NCBI RefSeq assembly: GCF_900128895.1
Contig: NZ_FSQW01000001.1
Location: forward strand, 558,001 to 622,000
Source: Parasphingorhabdus marina DSM 22363
GTDB lineage: Bacteria > Pseudomonadota > Alphaproteobacteria > Sphingomonadales > Sphingomonadaceae
DNA length: 64,000 nt
Direction of reading: 5' to 3'
The position numbers and the translations under genes are program-made. Position 1 is the stretch's first letter. The number at the start of each line of letters is the position of its first letter. Below, in pieces: positions 53,224 to 61,794 of this stretch. The notes beneath the pieces are model-generated. The model was not told the DNA's origin. It saw nothing but the letters and a program-made list of their open reading frames with translations, and did not search any database.

Positions 53224-53858
53224 CGCTTGATCTCGTCGGCAATTTCCTGCGGCGTGCCATCATAGGGGAGCAGGGCGACGGGCTCGCCATTCTTGCCGAA
53301 CAAATAGGCCTGACGGCTGTGATCGACCAGATATTCGGTTGTCCCGGCATCATCCCGCTTGTCATAAATAATCAGATATTTTCCCGCGACTTCAGCGATT
53401 TCGTCGGTCGTTCCGGTGAGCCCGATGAGGCGCGGGTGGAAGGCCGATACATATTGCTTCAGTTGTTCCGGCTGATCACGCTCGGGATCAACCGTGATGA
53501 ACAGCGGCTGGACCTTGGTGGTGATCCCGGGATCCTGTTTTTCGGCCAGCGCCAGTCCCTGCATCAGTTTCTGGAGATCCACGGGGCATACGTCGGGGCA
53601 GTAGCTATAGCCGAAATACATGAGCCGGTACTGACCAGCGAAATCCGTGTCGGACGTCTGGCCGCCGTCCTGATTGGTCAGCGTAAAGCTGCCGCCGATC
53701 TTGGCACCTGCAAGCGGCGGTTCGGCATTTTGCGCTGTCTGACCATCTGACGAACCCGGGTTGCAGGCAGCCAGCGGGGCGAGTAAAAGCGAGGCGACAA
53801 AGACACCAGCCAGAGGCCGGAACAGGGGAAATTTCATGTTCATCATGAAGCCAGACAT
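53211..53858 (-). CDS. SCO family copper-handling protein
   Basis: The 215-residue protein is a SCO1/SenC thioredoxin-fold protein. It has a lipobox-like LAPLAAC after a signal sequence, FTLTNQDGGQTSDTDFAGQYRLMYFGYSYCPDVCP with the CxxxC copper site near residue 95, FITVDPERD near 124, and the distal His in LVDHSRQAYL near 185. It helps deliver copper to cytochrome c oxidase or keeps thiols reduced at the membrane. Several ATG codons sit close together at the start; the first was kept. Confidence 0.92.
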   Translation of the reverse strand: MSGFMMNMKFPLFRPLAGVFVASLLLAPLAACNPGSSDGQTAQNAEPPLAGAKIGGSFTLTNQDGGQTSDTDFAGQYRLMYFGYSYCPDVCPVDLQKLMQGLALAEKQDPGITTKVQPLFITVDPERDQPEQLKQYVSAFHPRLIGLTGTTDEIAEVAGKYLIIYDKRDDAGTTEYLVDHSRQAYLFGKNGEPVALLPYDGTPQEIADEIKRWTT

Positions 53859-53945
53859 GGTCTGCTATGAACAGAATTTCAACTGGAATCGGACGTGGCA
53901 AACGCGCGGTTGCTGACCGATGCGATGGACAGAACAGGGCAAAAG

Positions 53946-54617
53946 ATGAACCGGGGCAATATCGCAATTTCGCAAGACGCAATCAGGCATCGGGACAGCA
54001 GGTCCATCTGGCATGCTATCCTTCTGGCATTGTTCGGATTATTGGCGCTTTCCATTCCGGCATCAGCCCAGGCCCAGTTTTCCGAAAGCTACAATTTTTT
54101 GAAAGCGGTCAAGGATCGGGATGGAGAAGAGGCTTCGAAATTCCTCAACCGGCCCGGAACTGTCATCGTCAACACCCGGGATCGCAGCACGGGCGAGACC
54201 GCCTTGCATATTGTGGTGGCGCGTCGGGACTCCACCTGGCTCGCCTTCCTGCTGCAAAAAGGGGCCAATCCCAATATTCGCGACAAAAGCGGAACCACGC
54301 CCCTGATGCTGGCCACCCAGCTGCGCTTTGTTGATGGCGCTCGCCTGCTCCTCGCCAAAAAAGCTGATGTGAATCAGTCGAACAATCAGGGTGAAACCGC
54401 TCTGATCCGTGCGGTTCAATTAAGGGATACGGAAATGGTGCGGGTCCTCCTCCAAAAGGGTGCGGACCCCGACCGGGTCGACACCCTGGCCGGTCTGTCC
54501 GCCCGGGATTATGCTACGCGCGACCGCCGGGCAGCGGCCGTCCTGAGCGAAATTGAAAAGGCTGACGCGAAAAAGAAACCGGCGTCGAACGACAGGTTTT
54601 TCGGACCGGAAGGCTAA
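53946..54617 (+). CDS. Secreted ankyrin-repeat protein
   Basis: The 223-residue protein has a long signal peptide (to PASAQAQ, about residues 1-43) and four ankyrin repeats: GETALHIVVARRDSTWLAFLLQKGANPN, GTTPLMLATQLRFVDGARLLLAKKADVN, GETALIRAVQLRDTEMVRVLLQKGADPD, then a cap ending RFFGPEG. Ankyrin stacks bind other proteins; this one would act in the periplasm or outside. The ATG at 53946 was selected as start of the signal peptide; the frame is open to 53895. Divergent from the SCO gene. Confidence 0.87.
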   Translation: MNRGNIAISQDAIRHRDSRSIWHAILLALFGLLALSIPASAQAQFSESYNFLKAVKDRDGEEASKFLNRPGTVIVNTRDRSTGETALHIVVARRDSTWLAFLLQKGANPNIRDKSGTTPLMLATQLRFVDGARLLLAKKADVNQSNNQGETALIRAVQLRDTEMVRVLLQKGADPDRVDTLAGLSARDYATRDRRAAAVLSEIEKADAKKKPASNDRFFGPEG

Positions 54618-54650
54618 AGCATATTGCGGGAATTGTTGGCGTACGACGAT

Positions 54651-55178
54651 TCAGCCATGATCGTGCAATGACGGGTCAATCCAGTCATTGGCAATCGCCA
54701 GCCGACCCATGGCTCGGCGTGCGATCCGCAAGGTTTCCGTCTTGCGCCTGGCAGACGCGAGACTATGCGTGGCCGCAGGCCGAATGATTTCCGCATCATA
54801 GGCATCGGCTACGACCAGACCCGCCCGCTCGGGCAGAAATTCCGGGCGATCGAGTGGCGAATGATCGAAATCGGCCGGTACGGCCCAATAGAACCGGTCA
54901 CAATAGTCGAGATACTCGGTCCATTTGCTGTCACCGAGCAGATCGCCTCGCGCGACCTTGATTTCCACGATCACGATCTGTCCCTTGGCATCGATACCCA
55001 TCAGATCGGCACGGCGGCGATTGCGCAAACTGACTTCCGACAGCACGAGAATGTCATGTCTCAGAAACAGTCGTGCCACGCCACGTGCGACCGCCCGGGC
55101 ACCGTCTAGCGGCTGAGCATCCGATTCCAGCAGCGCGAGCTCTGCCATTATTTGCGAATCATTATCCTGCTGGTCCAT
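54651..55178 (-). CDS. mmcB: MmcB family DNA repair protein
   Basis: The 175-residue protein matches MmcB (PF06319), a predicted nuclease-fold protein linked to mitomycin C resistance in Caulobacter. It shows ARAVARGVARLFLRHDILVLSEVSLRNRRRADLMGID near residue 28 and IVIVEIKVARGDLLGDSKWTEYLDYCDRFYWAVP near 72, with the E-x-K pair of the restriction-like fold. The ATG at 55178 removes an unlikely hydrophobic extension present in the open frame. A terminator precedes it on the right. Confidence 0.88.
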   Translation of the reverse strand: MDQQDNDSQIMAELALLESDAQPLDGARAVARGVARLFLRHDILVLSEVSLRNRRRADLMGIDAKGQIVIVEIKVARGDLLGDSKWTEYLDYCDRFYWAVPADFDHSPLDRPEFLPERAGLVVADAYDAEIIRPAATHSLASARRKTETLRIARRAMGRLAIANDWIDPSLHDHG

Positions 55179-55210
55179 TGGCAAGGGAATAGAACATATA
55201 CAGAACAAAG

Positions 55211-55242
55211 AAAAGGCCCCCAAGCGGGAGCCCTGCCTTTTT
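55211..55242 (-). terminator. Rho-independent terminator downstream of the cell-wall hydrolase gene
   Basis: On the minus strand AAAAAGGC and GCCTTTT pair around a CCC/GGG inner helix, with a T-run after the stem. It lies 16 bases after the sleB-like stop and just before the mmcB start, separating the two minus-strand genes. Confidence 0.75.
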
Positions 55243-55257
55243 CGATTTATGCCGAAG

Positions 55258-55959
55258 TTACCGGTAAAAAATATGATTGTCGATGGTTGCCATCCGTTTC
55301 AGTCGCCAGCCGGGCGAAACATAGCGGGCGTGAAAGAACAAGGCGCCTTCAACCGGACTTTTCCACGCATCATTCATGGCAATTTTGGAAATGGCCACCG
55401 CATTGCGCCAGTGAAAATGGCTCTTGTTGATCCGCGGCATACGGCCGTTACGGATGAAAGAGAACTGTTTGCGCTGATATACAACGCCGCAAATGCTGTT
55501 TGGGAACCTGGGCGATTCGGCACGCGCCATCACGACACGGGCCACTGCCAGCTGTCCGGCCAGAGATTCGCCCTTGGATTCGAAATAGACGGTGCCTGCC
55601 AGGCACTGCATTTCCTCGGACAGCTCACCGCCAATGGACTGCTGATCAACGAGGGCGCGCAGGGAGCCGGCTTCTGCGCTGTTAAACCCGCCAAGGGCTT
55701 CCTGACGTTCATTGGCAATACGATCGGCTTCAACGACATCTGCAGGAATTTCGGCGGTAACTTCTTTGATCTCGCCGAAAATCACCGGAGCCACGGATTC
55801 ATCTTCAATCAGCTCGGGATCCACAACGATCGGGGCTTCCGGAACGTTTTCCCCTTCATTCGTCGCTTCAAGCGCGAATGATACATCTGTAACGGACAGT
55901 GCCGCGACAGTGGTCAATGCAAGCGATGCAACGCTTGCAGCTTTAAAAATCTTGCTCAT
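55258..55959 (-). CDS. Cell-wall hydrolase (SleB family)
   Basis: The 233-residue protein has a signal peptide (MSKIFKA... to SFALEA), an acidic linker of about 60 residues, and a hydrolase_2/SleB domain: CLAGTVYFESKGESLAGQLAVARVVMARA near residue 118 (catalytic Glu in YFE), CGVVYQRKQFSFI near 157 and ALFFHARYVSPGW near 207. SleB-type enzymes cleave peptidoglycan glycan chains. In alphaproteobacteria such enzymes remodel the wall in growth. Confidence 0.9.
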   Translation of the reverse strand: MSKIFKAASVASLALTTVAALSVTDVSFALEATNEGENVPEAPIVVDPELIEDESVAPVIFGEIKEVTAEIPADVVEADRIANERQEALGGFNSAEAGSLRALVDQQSIGGELSEEMQCLAGTVYFESKGESLAGQLAVARVVMARAESPRFPNSICGVVYQRKQFSFIRNGRMPRINKSHFHWRNAVAISKIAMNDAWKSPVEGALFFHARYVSPGWRLKRMATIDNHIFYR

Positions 55960-56149
55960 AAACCTGTTAATTTAGGCAGTGAGACCAGTATCGACCTCTC
56001 GATCAATCCAAGCAGACCTGAAAAAACCACAACATATATGGCCTGCCCCTGTTCCCCCTGTCTGCGTGTTTATCTGTTCGGTGGACAATGCCCCTCAAGA
56101 CAACCTTCGCTTCAAAGTTGTCCGCGATTTATATTGCACTGCAACAAAG

Positions 56150-56494
56150 TCAACCCCCTGAGGTCATTTCAGCGACCAGCCGTTCGGCTTCCGGGATGTC
56201 CAGTTCAATTAACCACAAGTCCGGATCATAGCGCCTTCTGCGCGCCAGATATTCTTCTATTTCTTCTTCTTTTTCAGTATCTTGGGGCCATATCTGCTGC
56301 CATTGGGAAGACCCGTCCAGGGTCGGCATTTTTTCCAGAACCTTAAGGTTTGTGCCATTTTCGACACAGAGAATCAATATTGCGCCAGAGATCCGGTCGC
56401 CGCGCTGAATGACCGTTCCGAAGCCCCCTTCCTGTCCGATTTTGCGAATCAGCGACTGAACCGTCATCTCGGCCGAGAGCCGTGGCTCGATCAT
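56150..56494 (-). CDS. DUF1491 family protein
   Basis: The 114-residue protein matches DUF1491: VQSLIRKIGQEGGFGTVIQRGDRISGAILIL near residue 12, then VLEKMP and an acidic helix with ARRRRYDPDLWLIELDIPEAERLV. The fold is unknown and no function is established; members are alphaproteobacterial. Its ATG overlaps the end of the thioesterase gene, so they are coupled. Confidence 0.88.
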   Translation of the reverse strand: MIEPRLSAEMTVQSLIRKIGQEGGFGTVIQRGDRISGAILILCVENGTNLKVLEKMPTLDGSSQWQQIWPQDTEKEEEIEEYLARRRRYDPDLWLIELDIPEAERLVAEMTSGG

Positions 56495-56982
56495 TTGTCG
56501 GTCTGGTAACCGGGAAGGCTGGCGAGGGGAATATGGGACCGCATGAATGTCCCGGTACCACGGGCAATCTCTTCGCCTTCGGCATCAATCAGACGGGAAT
56601 CAGCCACGAAAACCCGGCGTTTTCCACTCACCCAGCGGCCTTCTGCGGTCACCAGCCCGGTTTTGACGGGTCGCGTGAACAACAGGTTGAATGCCGTGGT
56701 CAGAAGAAACCGGTCGGAAACCAGGCTGTTGGCGGCGTAGAATGCCGCGTCATCCAGCATTTTGAAATAACTGGTGCCATGAGCCGCTCCGGCGGCGTGA
56801 TAATAGCGTTCGTCTATCTCGAAAGTGATCCGGGCGGCACCGCGCTCCACGATGGTGAGTTCCGACGAAAATATCTGGTTGATCGGGGCCGCGCGATAGA
56901 GCCGTTCCAGTGCCCGAAAATGTTCTTTCGGCCCATTCTCGCCATCCGCCGTTTCGTCAGATCTTGTAGGGCTTTTCGCCAT
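56491..56982 (-). CDS. PaaI family thioesterase (hotdog fold)
   Basis: The 163-residue protein has the hotdog-fold thioesterase pattern: RAAPINQIFSSELTIVERGAARITFEI near residue 30, then AAGAAHGTSYFKMLDDAAFYAANSLV with the active-site G-T-S-Y...D region near 65, and RRVFVADSRLIDAEGEEIARGTGTF near the end. It would hydrolyse an acyl-CoA. It overlaps the DUF1491 gene, and its start lies 9 bases after the ptsN stop. Confidence 0.85.
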   Translation of the reverse strand: MAKSPTRSDETADGENGPKEHFRALERLYRAAPINQIFSSELTIVERGAARITFEIDERYYHAAGAAHGTSYFKMLDDAAFYAANSLVSDRFLLTTAFNLLFTRPVKTGLVTAEGRWVSGKRRVFVADSRLIDAEGEEIARGTGTFMRSHIPLASLPGYQTDK

Positions 56983-56990
56983 GTCGGTCC

Positions 56991-57458
56991 TCAGGCTGCC
57001 TGTTGCTCGCGCAGTCCGGTCAGCAGCACGTAAAGGGCATCGGCGCTATCGGCACCGCGCAATTTCGCAACAGTATCGGCATCCCGAAGAAAACGGGAAA
57101 TCTCGGCCAGCGCCTTGAGGTGATCAACTCCGCCCTGGAGGGGAGAGAGCAATCCGAATACGAGATCAACCGGCTGTCCGTCATGTGCCGCAAATGACAG
57201 CGGCTCTTCCAGCCGCATGAACAGACCCACACATTCTTTCAGGTCCGCAATCTTGGTGTGCGGGATTGCCACGCCATGTCCGAATCCGGTCGAACCCAGA
57301 GTTTCTCGCTGCAGCAGTCCCTCCACGACGGACTTCGAGTCCAGTCCGTAGGATTCGGCAGCTATTTCTGCGAGCCGGGTGAACAGGGCCTCTCTGGAAG
57401 GCAGGTGTTGACCAAGGGTAACAGCCTGAGACTCCAGCCGAACAGTAGACAAACTCAT
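56991..57458 (-). CDS. ptsN: PTS IIA-like nitrogen regulatory protein PtsN
   Basis: The 155-residue EIIA-Ntr protein keeps the phosphohistidine in GHGVAIPHTKI near residue 66, RLEEPLSFAAHDGQPVDLVFGLLSP near 90 and HLKALAEISRFLRD near 121. It belongs to the PTS-Ntr phosphorelay that tunes potassium, nitrogen and stringent-response control. hpf lies upstream on the same strand with a terminator between, while rpoN, often its neighbour, is 45 kb away. Confidence 0.94.
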   Translation of the reverse strand: MSLSTVRLESQAVTLGQHLPSREALFTRLAEIAAESYGLDSKSVVEGLLQRETLGSTGFGHGVAIPHTKIADLKECVGLFMRLEEPLSFAAHDGQPVDLVFGLLSPLQGGVDHLKALAEISRFLRDADTVAKLRGADSADALYVLLTGLREQQAA

Positions 57459-57549
57459 TATATTTCCTTCAACACAGGAGGTGCGACAGCCATGGGGGGA
57501 GCTGCGATTCCCGTCAGATCAAACTTCTTCTATTCCGATTCCGGTCAGC

Positions 57550-57570
57550 AAAAAAGCCCGGAAATCCGGC
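57550..57570 (-). terminator. Rho-independent terminator after hpf
   Basis: On the minus strand GCCGGA-TT-TCCGGGC (one bulged base) is followed by six T. It sits 12 bases after the hpf stop. It may be leaky, since ptsN follows 90 bases later. Confidence 0.7.
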
Positions 57571-57581
57571 ACCGATGCCTG

Positions 57582-58151
57582 TCAGCCGTGGGGTTCAACC
57601 CAGCCGATCGTGCCGTCGGACCGGCGATAAACCATATTATGGGCGCCAGTGCCAGCATTTTTGAAAAGAAGTGCACTGGTATTGCGCAAATCCATCATCA
57701 TGACCGCGTTGGAGACGCTGGCTTCGGGAATATCGGTGCTGGTCTCGGCGACAATTGGCGGTGCGTCGGAGACTTCGTCCGGTTCGCTTTCCTCATCGAC
57801 CTCGAAAACCCGATAGGCGGCTTCATCCTGTTTCGCGGCATATTGGGCCTGAACATGATGGTCGTTCAACCGGCGCATATAGCGTCGCAGCTGTTTCTCG
57901 ATCTTGTCCGCCGCCTGTTCAAACGCCTGATGCGCATCACCAGCCCTCGCTTCGGATTTCAGCATGAGTCCCTTCATGATCTGGGACACGATGTCGCATT
58001 GAAAATGACCGTGCGGTGCCTTGCCGAATGTTGCATGCGCCGAAATTGCCTTGGGGAAATATTTGTCAGCAATCGCGTTCATTCTGTCTTCAACATGGGT
58101 CTGCAAAGCATCCCCGGTATCCACCTGATGCCCTGAAACACGCACTTCCAT
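57582..58151 (-). CDS. hpf: Ribosome hibernation-promoting factor, long form
   Basis: The 189-residue protein has the N-terminal HPF/RaiA fold (MEVRVSGHQVDTGDAL, YFPKAISAHATFGKAPHGHFQCDIVS) and a C-terminal dimerisation domain (NTSALLFKNAGTGAHNMVYRRSDGTIGWVEP). Long HPF drives 100S ribosome dimers in stationary phase. The ATG at 58151 has GGAG seven bases upstream; the ATG two codons earlier is too close to it. Confidence 0.94.
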   Translation of the reverse strand: MEVRVSGHQVDTGDALQTHVEDRMNAIADKYFPKAISAHATFGKAPHGHFQCDIVSQIMKGLMLKSEARAGDAHQAFEQAADKIEKQLRRYMRRLNDHHVQAQYAAKQDEAAYRVFEVDEESEPDEVSDAPPIVAETSTDIPEASVSNAVMMMDLRNTSALLFKNAGTGAHNMVYRRSDGTIGWVEPHG

Positions 58152-58200
58152 AGTCATTCTCCGTCTAATCGGTCCCGTCCGGTGATTCCCGGCAGGATTC

Positions 58201-58896
58201 TCAAATTCGGGCCCAAAGCGGGTCCTTTATGTCTTTCAGAAACGCCGCATGGCGTTCCAGTTCTTCTTCGGTCGCTACATGGGGGCGAGGGGCAATAAAC
58301 TCGCGATTTTCGAGGTTTTTTCGCCTGGAAACCGGGGCTGTAGCCGTCTTTTCCGGTTTGTCTTCTGCGAGCCCCAGACCGATCTGCCGCCCGCCCGTAA
58401 GTTCGATATAAAGCTGGGTGAGCAATTCCGCGTCGAGCAACGCGCCATGTTTGACACGGTGGCTGCGATCAATCCCGTAGCGGCTGCACAGGGCATCCAG
58501 CGACAATTTGGCGCCGGGATGTTTGACCTTGGCGATAGCCAGCGTGTCGATCATCCGGAATTGCGAAATCGCCTTGCGACCACAGCGCTCCAGCTCGGCA
58601 TTGAGAAAATTGAAGTCAAACTGGGCATTATGCGCCACGAGATTCGCTTCGCCCAGGAATTCCAGCAGCTCATCAGCACCATCCGCGAACAGTTTCTTGT
58701 CGGACAGGAAAATGTCACTCAGCCCGTGAATCTCTTCTGCGGACTTCGGCATCGGGCGTTCGGGATTATAGTAGCGGTGAAAGGTCTCGCCGGTCTCGAT
58801 CCTGTCGATCATTTCGACGCAGCCGATTTCCACCATCCGGTCGCCTGTTTGAGGATCGAAACCGGTAGTTTCCGTGTCGAATATTATTTCGCGCAT
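58201..58896 (-). CDS. dnaQ: DNA polymerase III subunit epsilon
   Basis: The 231-residue proofreading exonuclease has ExoI IIFDTETTGFDP near residue 4, ExoII AHNAQFDFNFL near 92, and ExoIII RSHRVKHGALLDAELL near 145 with the catalytic His and Asp. It removes mismatched bases during replication. It is the last gene of the ppsR-maf-aroE-coaE-dnaQ run on the minus strand, a known origin-proximal block of alphaproteobacteria. Confidence 0.96.
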   Translation of the reverse strand: MREIIFDTETTGFDPQTGDRMVEIGCVEMIDRIETGETFHRYYNPERPMPKSAEEIHGLSDIFLSDKKLFADGADELLEFLGEANLVAHNAQFDFNFLNAELERCGRKAISQFRMIDTLAIAKVKHPGAKLSLDALCSRYGIDRSHRVKHGALLDAELLTQLYIELTGGRQIGLGLAEDKPEKTATAPVSRRKNLENREFIAPRPHVATEEELERHAAFLKDIKDPLWARI

Positions 58897-58923
58897 GAGT
58901 CCAATATCGGACGGAACTTGCCT

Positions 58924-59538
58924 TTAGGCAAGGCTTGCTTTCAGTTTTTGCACACAATTTTGCACCTGTTGCCTTGTTTCGGCGAGCGGCACCGAAGTGT
59001 CGATCACTGAATCCGCCCGTTTGCGCTTTTCCGCATCGGGCATTTGCAGGGATTTTATCTTCTCGAACTTCTCCCGGGTCATGTTCGGGCGCGCGAGTAC
59101 GCGTTCTTCCTGATCCGCTTCGGACGCGGACACCACAACAATATGATCAACACCATCAGCCCCGGTTTTTTCGAACAGGAGCGGAATATCGAACAGGATC
59201 AGCGGTGCATCGCTATTGGCGGACAGAAAATCCAGCCGCATTTGTCCAACGGCGGGGTGGATAATCTGTTCCAGCCGGCTGAGGGCTTCCCGGTTGCCCA
59301 GGACCGCGGCGCCGAGTTTCTGACGGTCGACTCCCTCCGGTCCCGTTGTTCCGGGGAACAGGGATTCGATTTCTTCCACCAGTGCACCGCCGGGTCCCTG
59401 GAGTATGTGAACCGCCGCATCAGCATCAAATACCGGCACGCCTTCATCGGCAAACATCTCCGCCACCGTCGACTTCCCCATGCCAATCGAACCCGTCAAT
59501 CCTATGATCAGGGGGCGGCGGTTATTCTCTTCCGTCAT
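58924..59538 (-). CDS. coaE: Dephospho-CoA kinase
   Basis: The 204-residue protein has the P-loop GLTGSIGMGKSTVAEMF near residue 13, VPVFDADAAVH near 35, LILFDIPLLFEK near 113 and a LID region with ARPNMTREKFEKI. It makes coenzyme A from dephospho-CoA. Its start overlaps the aroE stop (ATGA), and dnaQ begins 27 bases after its stop. Confidence 0.96.
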   Translation of the reverse strand: MTEENNRRPLIIGLTGSIGMGKSTVAEMFADEGVPVFDADAAVHILQGPGGALVEEIESLFPGTTGPEGVDRQKLGAAVLGNREALSRLEQIIHPAVGQMRLDFLSANSDAPLILFDIPLLFEKTGADGVDHIVVVSASEADQEERVLARPNMTREKFEKIKSLQMPDAEKRKRADSVIDTSVPLAETRQQVQNCVQKLKASLA

Positions 59539-60353
59539 GCGAGCAACAGCTTTCTGAGTTCTTCGTCATGTTCCAGCGGCGGGACGGCATCGAAAAATAT
59601 CTCGAAGGCCAAAGCAGCCTGGCCGATCAGCATCGAGAGACCGTCCATTGTCTCAAGACCGCGTGCTCTCGCCGTTTTCAGCAGTCCGGTTTCCAGCGGT
59701 GCATAGACCAGATCGTAAACCAGTGCATCTTCTGGCAAGCTTGCCAGATCAATCGCCAGTGGTTCCTGTCCCGCCATGCCAAGCGAGCTGGAATTGACGA
59801 GCAAGGCGGCCGAGGGCAACGGCTCGCCATGGCCGATGGCCCGGCCTTTCAGGCCAAAGTGCATCAGCAGCGACGACGCTTTGAGGACATTGCGGTTGAC
59901 GATGGTCACCGTGCCCGCTTCTGCCTTTGAAAGCGCAAACAATACCGCGCGCGCCGCACCGCCGGCACCGATAACCACGACATCTTTTCCTTTCAGCGGA
60001 AAATCGGCGATCGGCGCGAAAAACCCTCCAGCATCGGTATTTGTTCCGAACAGGGCACCATCCGGTGTCCGGGCGATCGTGTTCATGGCACCAATGCTTT
60101 GTTTCAGCCCGCCGGGATCCTCCACATGATCCATCACGGCCAGCTTGTGCGGAAGGGTGACATTGCATCCCTGCCAGGCATCGTCTTTCCGACGGTCTGC
60201 CAGATAATCTTCCAGGTCTTCCGGTTTGACATGGCAAGCGCGATAATCCGCCGATATTCCCAGCTTTTCCAGCCAGAATTTGTGGATGATCGGCGACTTG
60301 CTCTGGGCGATCGGATCGCCAATAACTTCGGCATAGGGCATTATTTTGCTCAT
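59535..60353 (-). CDS. aroE: Shikimate dehydrogenase
   Basis: The 272-residue protein has the substrate motif GDPIAQSKSPIIHKFW near residue 12, NVTLPHKLAVMDHV near 67 (catalytic Lys), NTDAGGFFAPI near 102 and the NADP-binding GAGGAARAVLFALSKA near 131. It reduces 3-dehydroshikimate in aromatic amino-acid synthesis. Its start overlaps the maf stop and its end overlaps coaE. Confidence 0.96.
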   Translation of the reverse strand: MSKIMPYAEVIGDPIAQSKSPIIHKFWLEKLGISADYRACHVKPEDLEDYLADRRKDDAWQGCNVTLPHKLAVMDHVEDPGGLKQSIGAMNTIARTPDGALFGTNTDAGGFFAPIADFPLKGKDVVVIGAGGAARAVLFALSKAEAGTVTIVNRNVLKASSLLMHFGLKGRAIGHGEPLPSAALLVNSSSLGMAGQEPLAIDLASLPEDALVYDLVYAPLETGLLKTARARGLETMDGLSMLIGQAALAFEIFFDAVPPLEHDEELRKLLLA

Positions 60354-60955
60354 GACGGCATGACGCCTCTGACCCGTAAAAAATCAAGCAAATGTAACAG
60401 GGGCAGGCCCATGATGGTAAAGTGACTCCCGGTTATGGCAGAAAACAGTTGTGCCCCCTTGCCCTCGATCTCATAGCAGCCGACACAATGGCGAATCTGC
60501 TCCCATTCGCTCTCCACATAGCTGTCGATAAACGCCTCAGACAGCGAGCGGACCGACAAGGTGGCGATATCCACATGTCGCCATATCGGTTTCCCTTGCT
60601 CGGCAATCACTGCGGCGCTGGACAATTTGTGCTTTCTCCCCGACATCAGGCGCAGGTGCGCTTTGGCCTCGGATACATCAACCGGTTTGTCCAATATGGT
60701 TCCGTCATCGAGCGCCAGCACCTGATCGGCTCCCAGCACCCACGCACCGCCCGTCCGGGACGACAGGCGGACGGCCTTGGCCTCCGCCAGCGCATCGGCC
60801 AGGTTTCGTGCAGTAATTCCCTCCGCCTTGAGACCTTCTTTCAGGGTGTCTTCATCGACATTGGGAGACAGGGCCTCAAAAGCCACTCCGGCCGCATCGA
60901 GCATGGCCCTTCGCGCCTGGCTCCGCGAGGCGAGTACCAGTATCGGATCTGTCAT
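60350..60955 (-). CDS. maf: Maf-like nucleotide pyrophosphatase
   Basis: The 201-residue protein begins ILVLASRSQARRAMLDAAGV (the SxR phosphate contact), has VLGADQVLALDDGTILDKP near residue 75 and a late GCYEIEGKGAQLF near 160. Maf enzymes hydrolyse modified or canonical nucleoside triphosphates and are thought to clean the nucleotide pool. Its start overlaps the ppsR stop. Confidence 0.93.
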   Translation of the reverse strand: MTDPILVLASRSQARRAMLDAAGVAFEALSPNVDEDTLKEGLKAEGITARNLADALAEAKAVRLSSRTGGAWVLGADQVLALDDGTILDKPVDVSEAKAHLRLMSGRKHKLSSAAVIAEQGKPIWRHVDIATLSVRSLSEAFIDSYVESEWEQIRHCVGCYEIEGKGAQLFSAITGSHFTIMGLPLLHLLDFLRVRGVMPS

Positions 60956-61794
60956 GACGACTTGTCCGCGCTGTCAACTCGCGTTTCGAGATGCCGCTCA
61001 TTGTGAAAGTTGATAATCGCAGCTGCAGATTCCTCGATCGACCGGCGTGTGACGTCGATTACCGGCCAGCCGTTGTCAGCAAACATCCGCCGGGCATACA
61101 GGGTTTCTTCCTTGACCTTCTCTTCATCGACATAATCGGTTTCCGGCGCCTGGTTGAGCGACAGCAGGCGGTTTCGGCGTACCTGAACCAGCCGGCTGGC
61201 ACCCGTGATCAAACCCACAACCAGCGGATTTTTCAGATGAAAAAGTGCATCCGGGGGCGGAGATTCCGGAACAATCGGGATATTCGCTGTCTTGTAGCCA
61301 CGATTGGCCAGATAAATCGACGTCGGCGTCTTGGACGTGCGCGACACGCCGGCAAGAACAATATCCGCCTCTTCCCAGTTCTCCCATCCCACACCATCAT
61401 CATGGGCAATTGTGAACTGAATAGCCTCCACCCGGGCAAAATAGGCGGCATCGAGAATATGCTGCCGGCCTGGCCGGGCTTTGGCTTCCTGCCCCAGCAT
61501 ATTGGACAACGCGTCAGTGACCGCATCCAGAGCCGGAACTACAGGGAGGCCCAGATGCCGGCATTCCCGCTCCAGCCGGGTGCGGATATCCCGGTTGACC
61601 AGCGTAAATATCACCAGCCCGGGATTTTCGGCAACTTCGGCCAAAATCCGGTTCAGATGTACTTCCGAGCGGACCATGGGCCAGAAATGCTTGATGATTT
61701 CGACACCATCAAATTGCGCCAATGCAGCTTTCGCGATATTTTCCAGCGTCTCTCCGGTGGAGTCTGACAACATATGCAGATGCAGGCGGTTCAT
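60952..61794 (-). CDS. ppsR: Pyruvate, water dikinase/pyruvate phosphate dikinase regulatory protein (kinase-PPPase)
   Basis: The 280-residue DUF299 protein has HMLSDSTGETLENIAKAAL near the start, IAHDDGVG near residue 143, and the ADP/P-loop motif LAGVSRTSKTPTSIYLANRGYKTANIPIV near 160. It is an ADP-dependent kinase and phosphorylase that switches pyruvate phosphate dikinase or PEP synthase. It is the first gene left of the proposed origin, transcribed away from it. Confidence 0.95.
   Translation of the reverse strand: MNRLHLHMLSDSTGETLENIAKAALAQFDGVEIIKHFWPMVRSEVHLNRILAEVAENPGLVIFTLVNRDIRTRLERECRHLGLPVVPALDAVTDALSNMLGQEAKARPGRQHILDAAYFARVEAIQFTIAHDDGVGWENWEEADIVLAGVSRTSKTPTSIYLANRGYKTANIPIVPESPPPDALFHLKNPLVVGLITGASRLVQVRRNRLLSLNQAPETDYVDEEKVKEETLYARRMFADNGWPVIDVTRRSIEESAAAIINFHNERHLETRVDSADKSS

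Noticed and set aside
53181-53750. Plus-strand frame of 189 codons within the SCO and YcgN genes
   Set aside because: SCO and YcgN have clear metal-binding motifs on the minus strand; this frame is a shadow.
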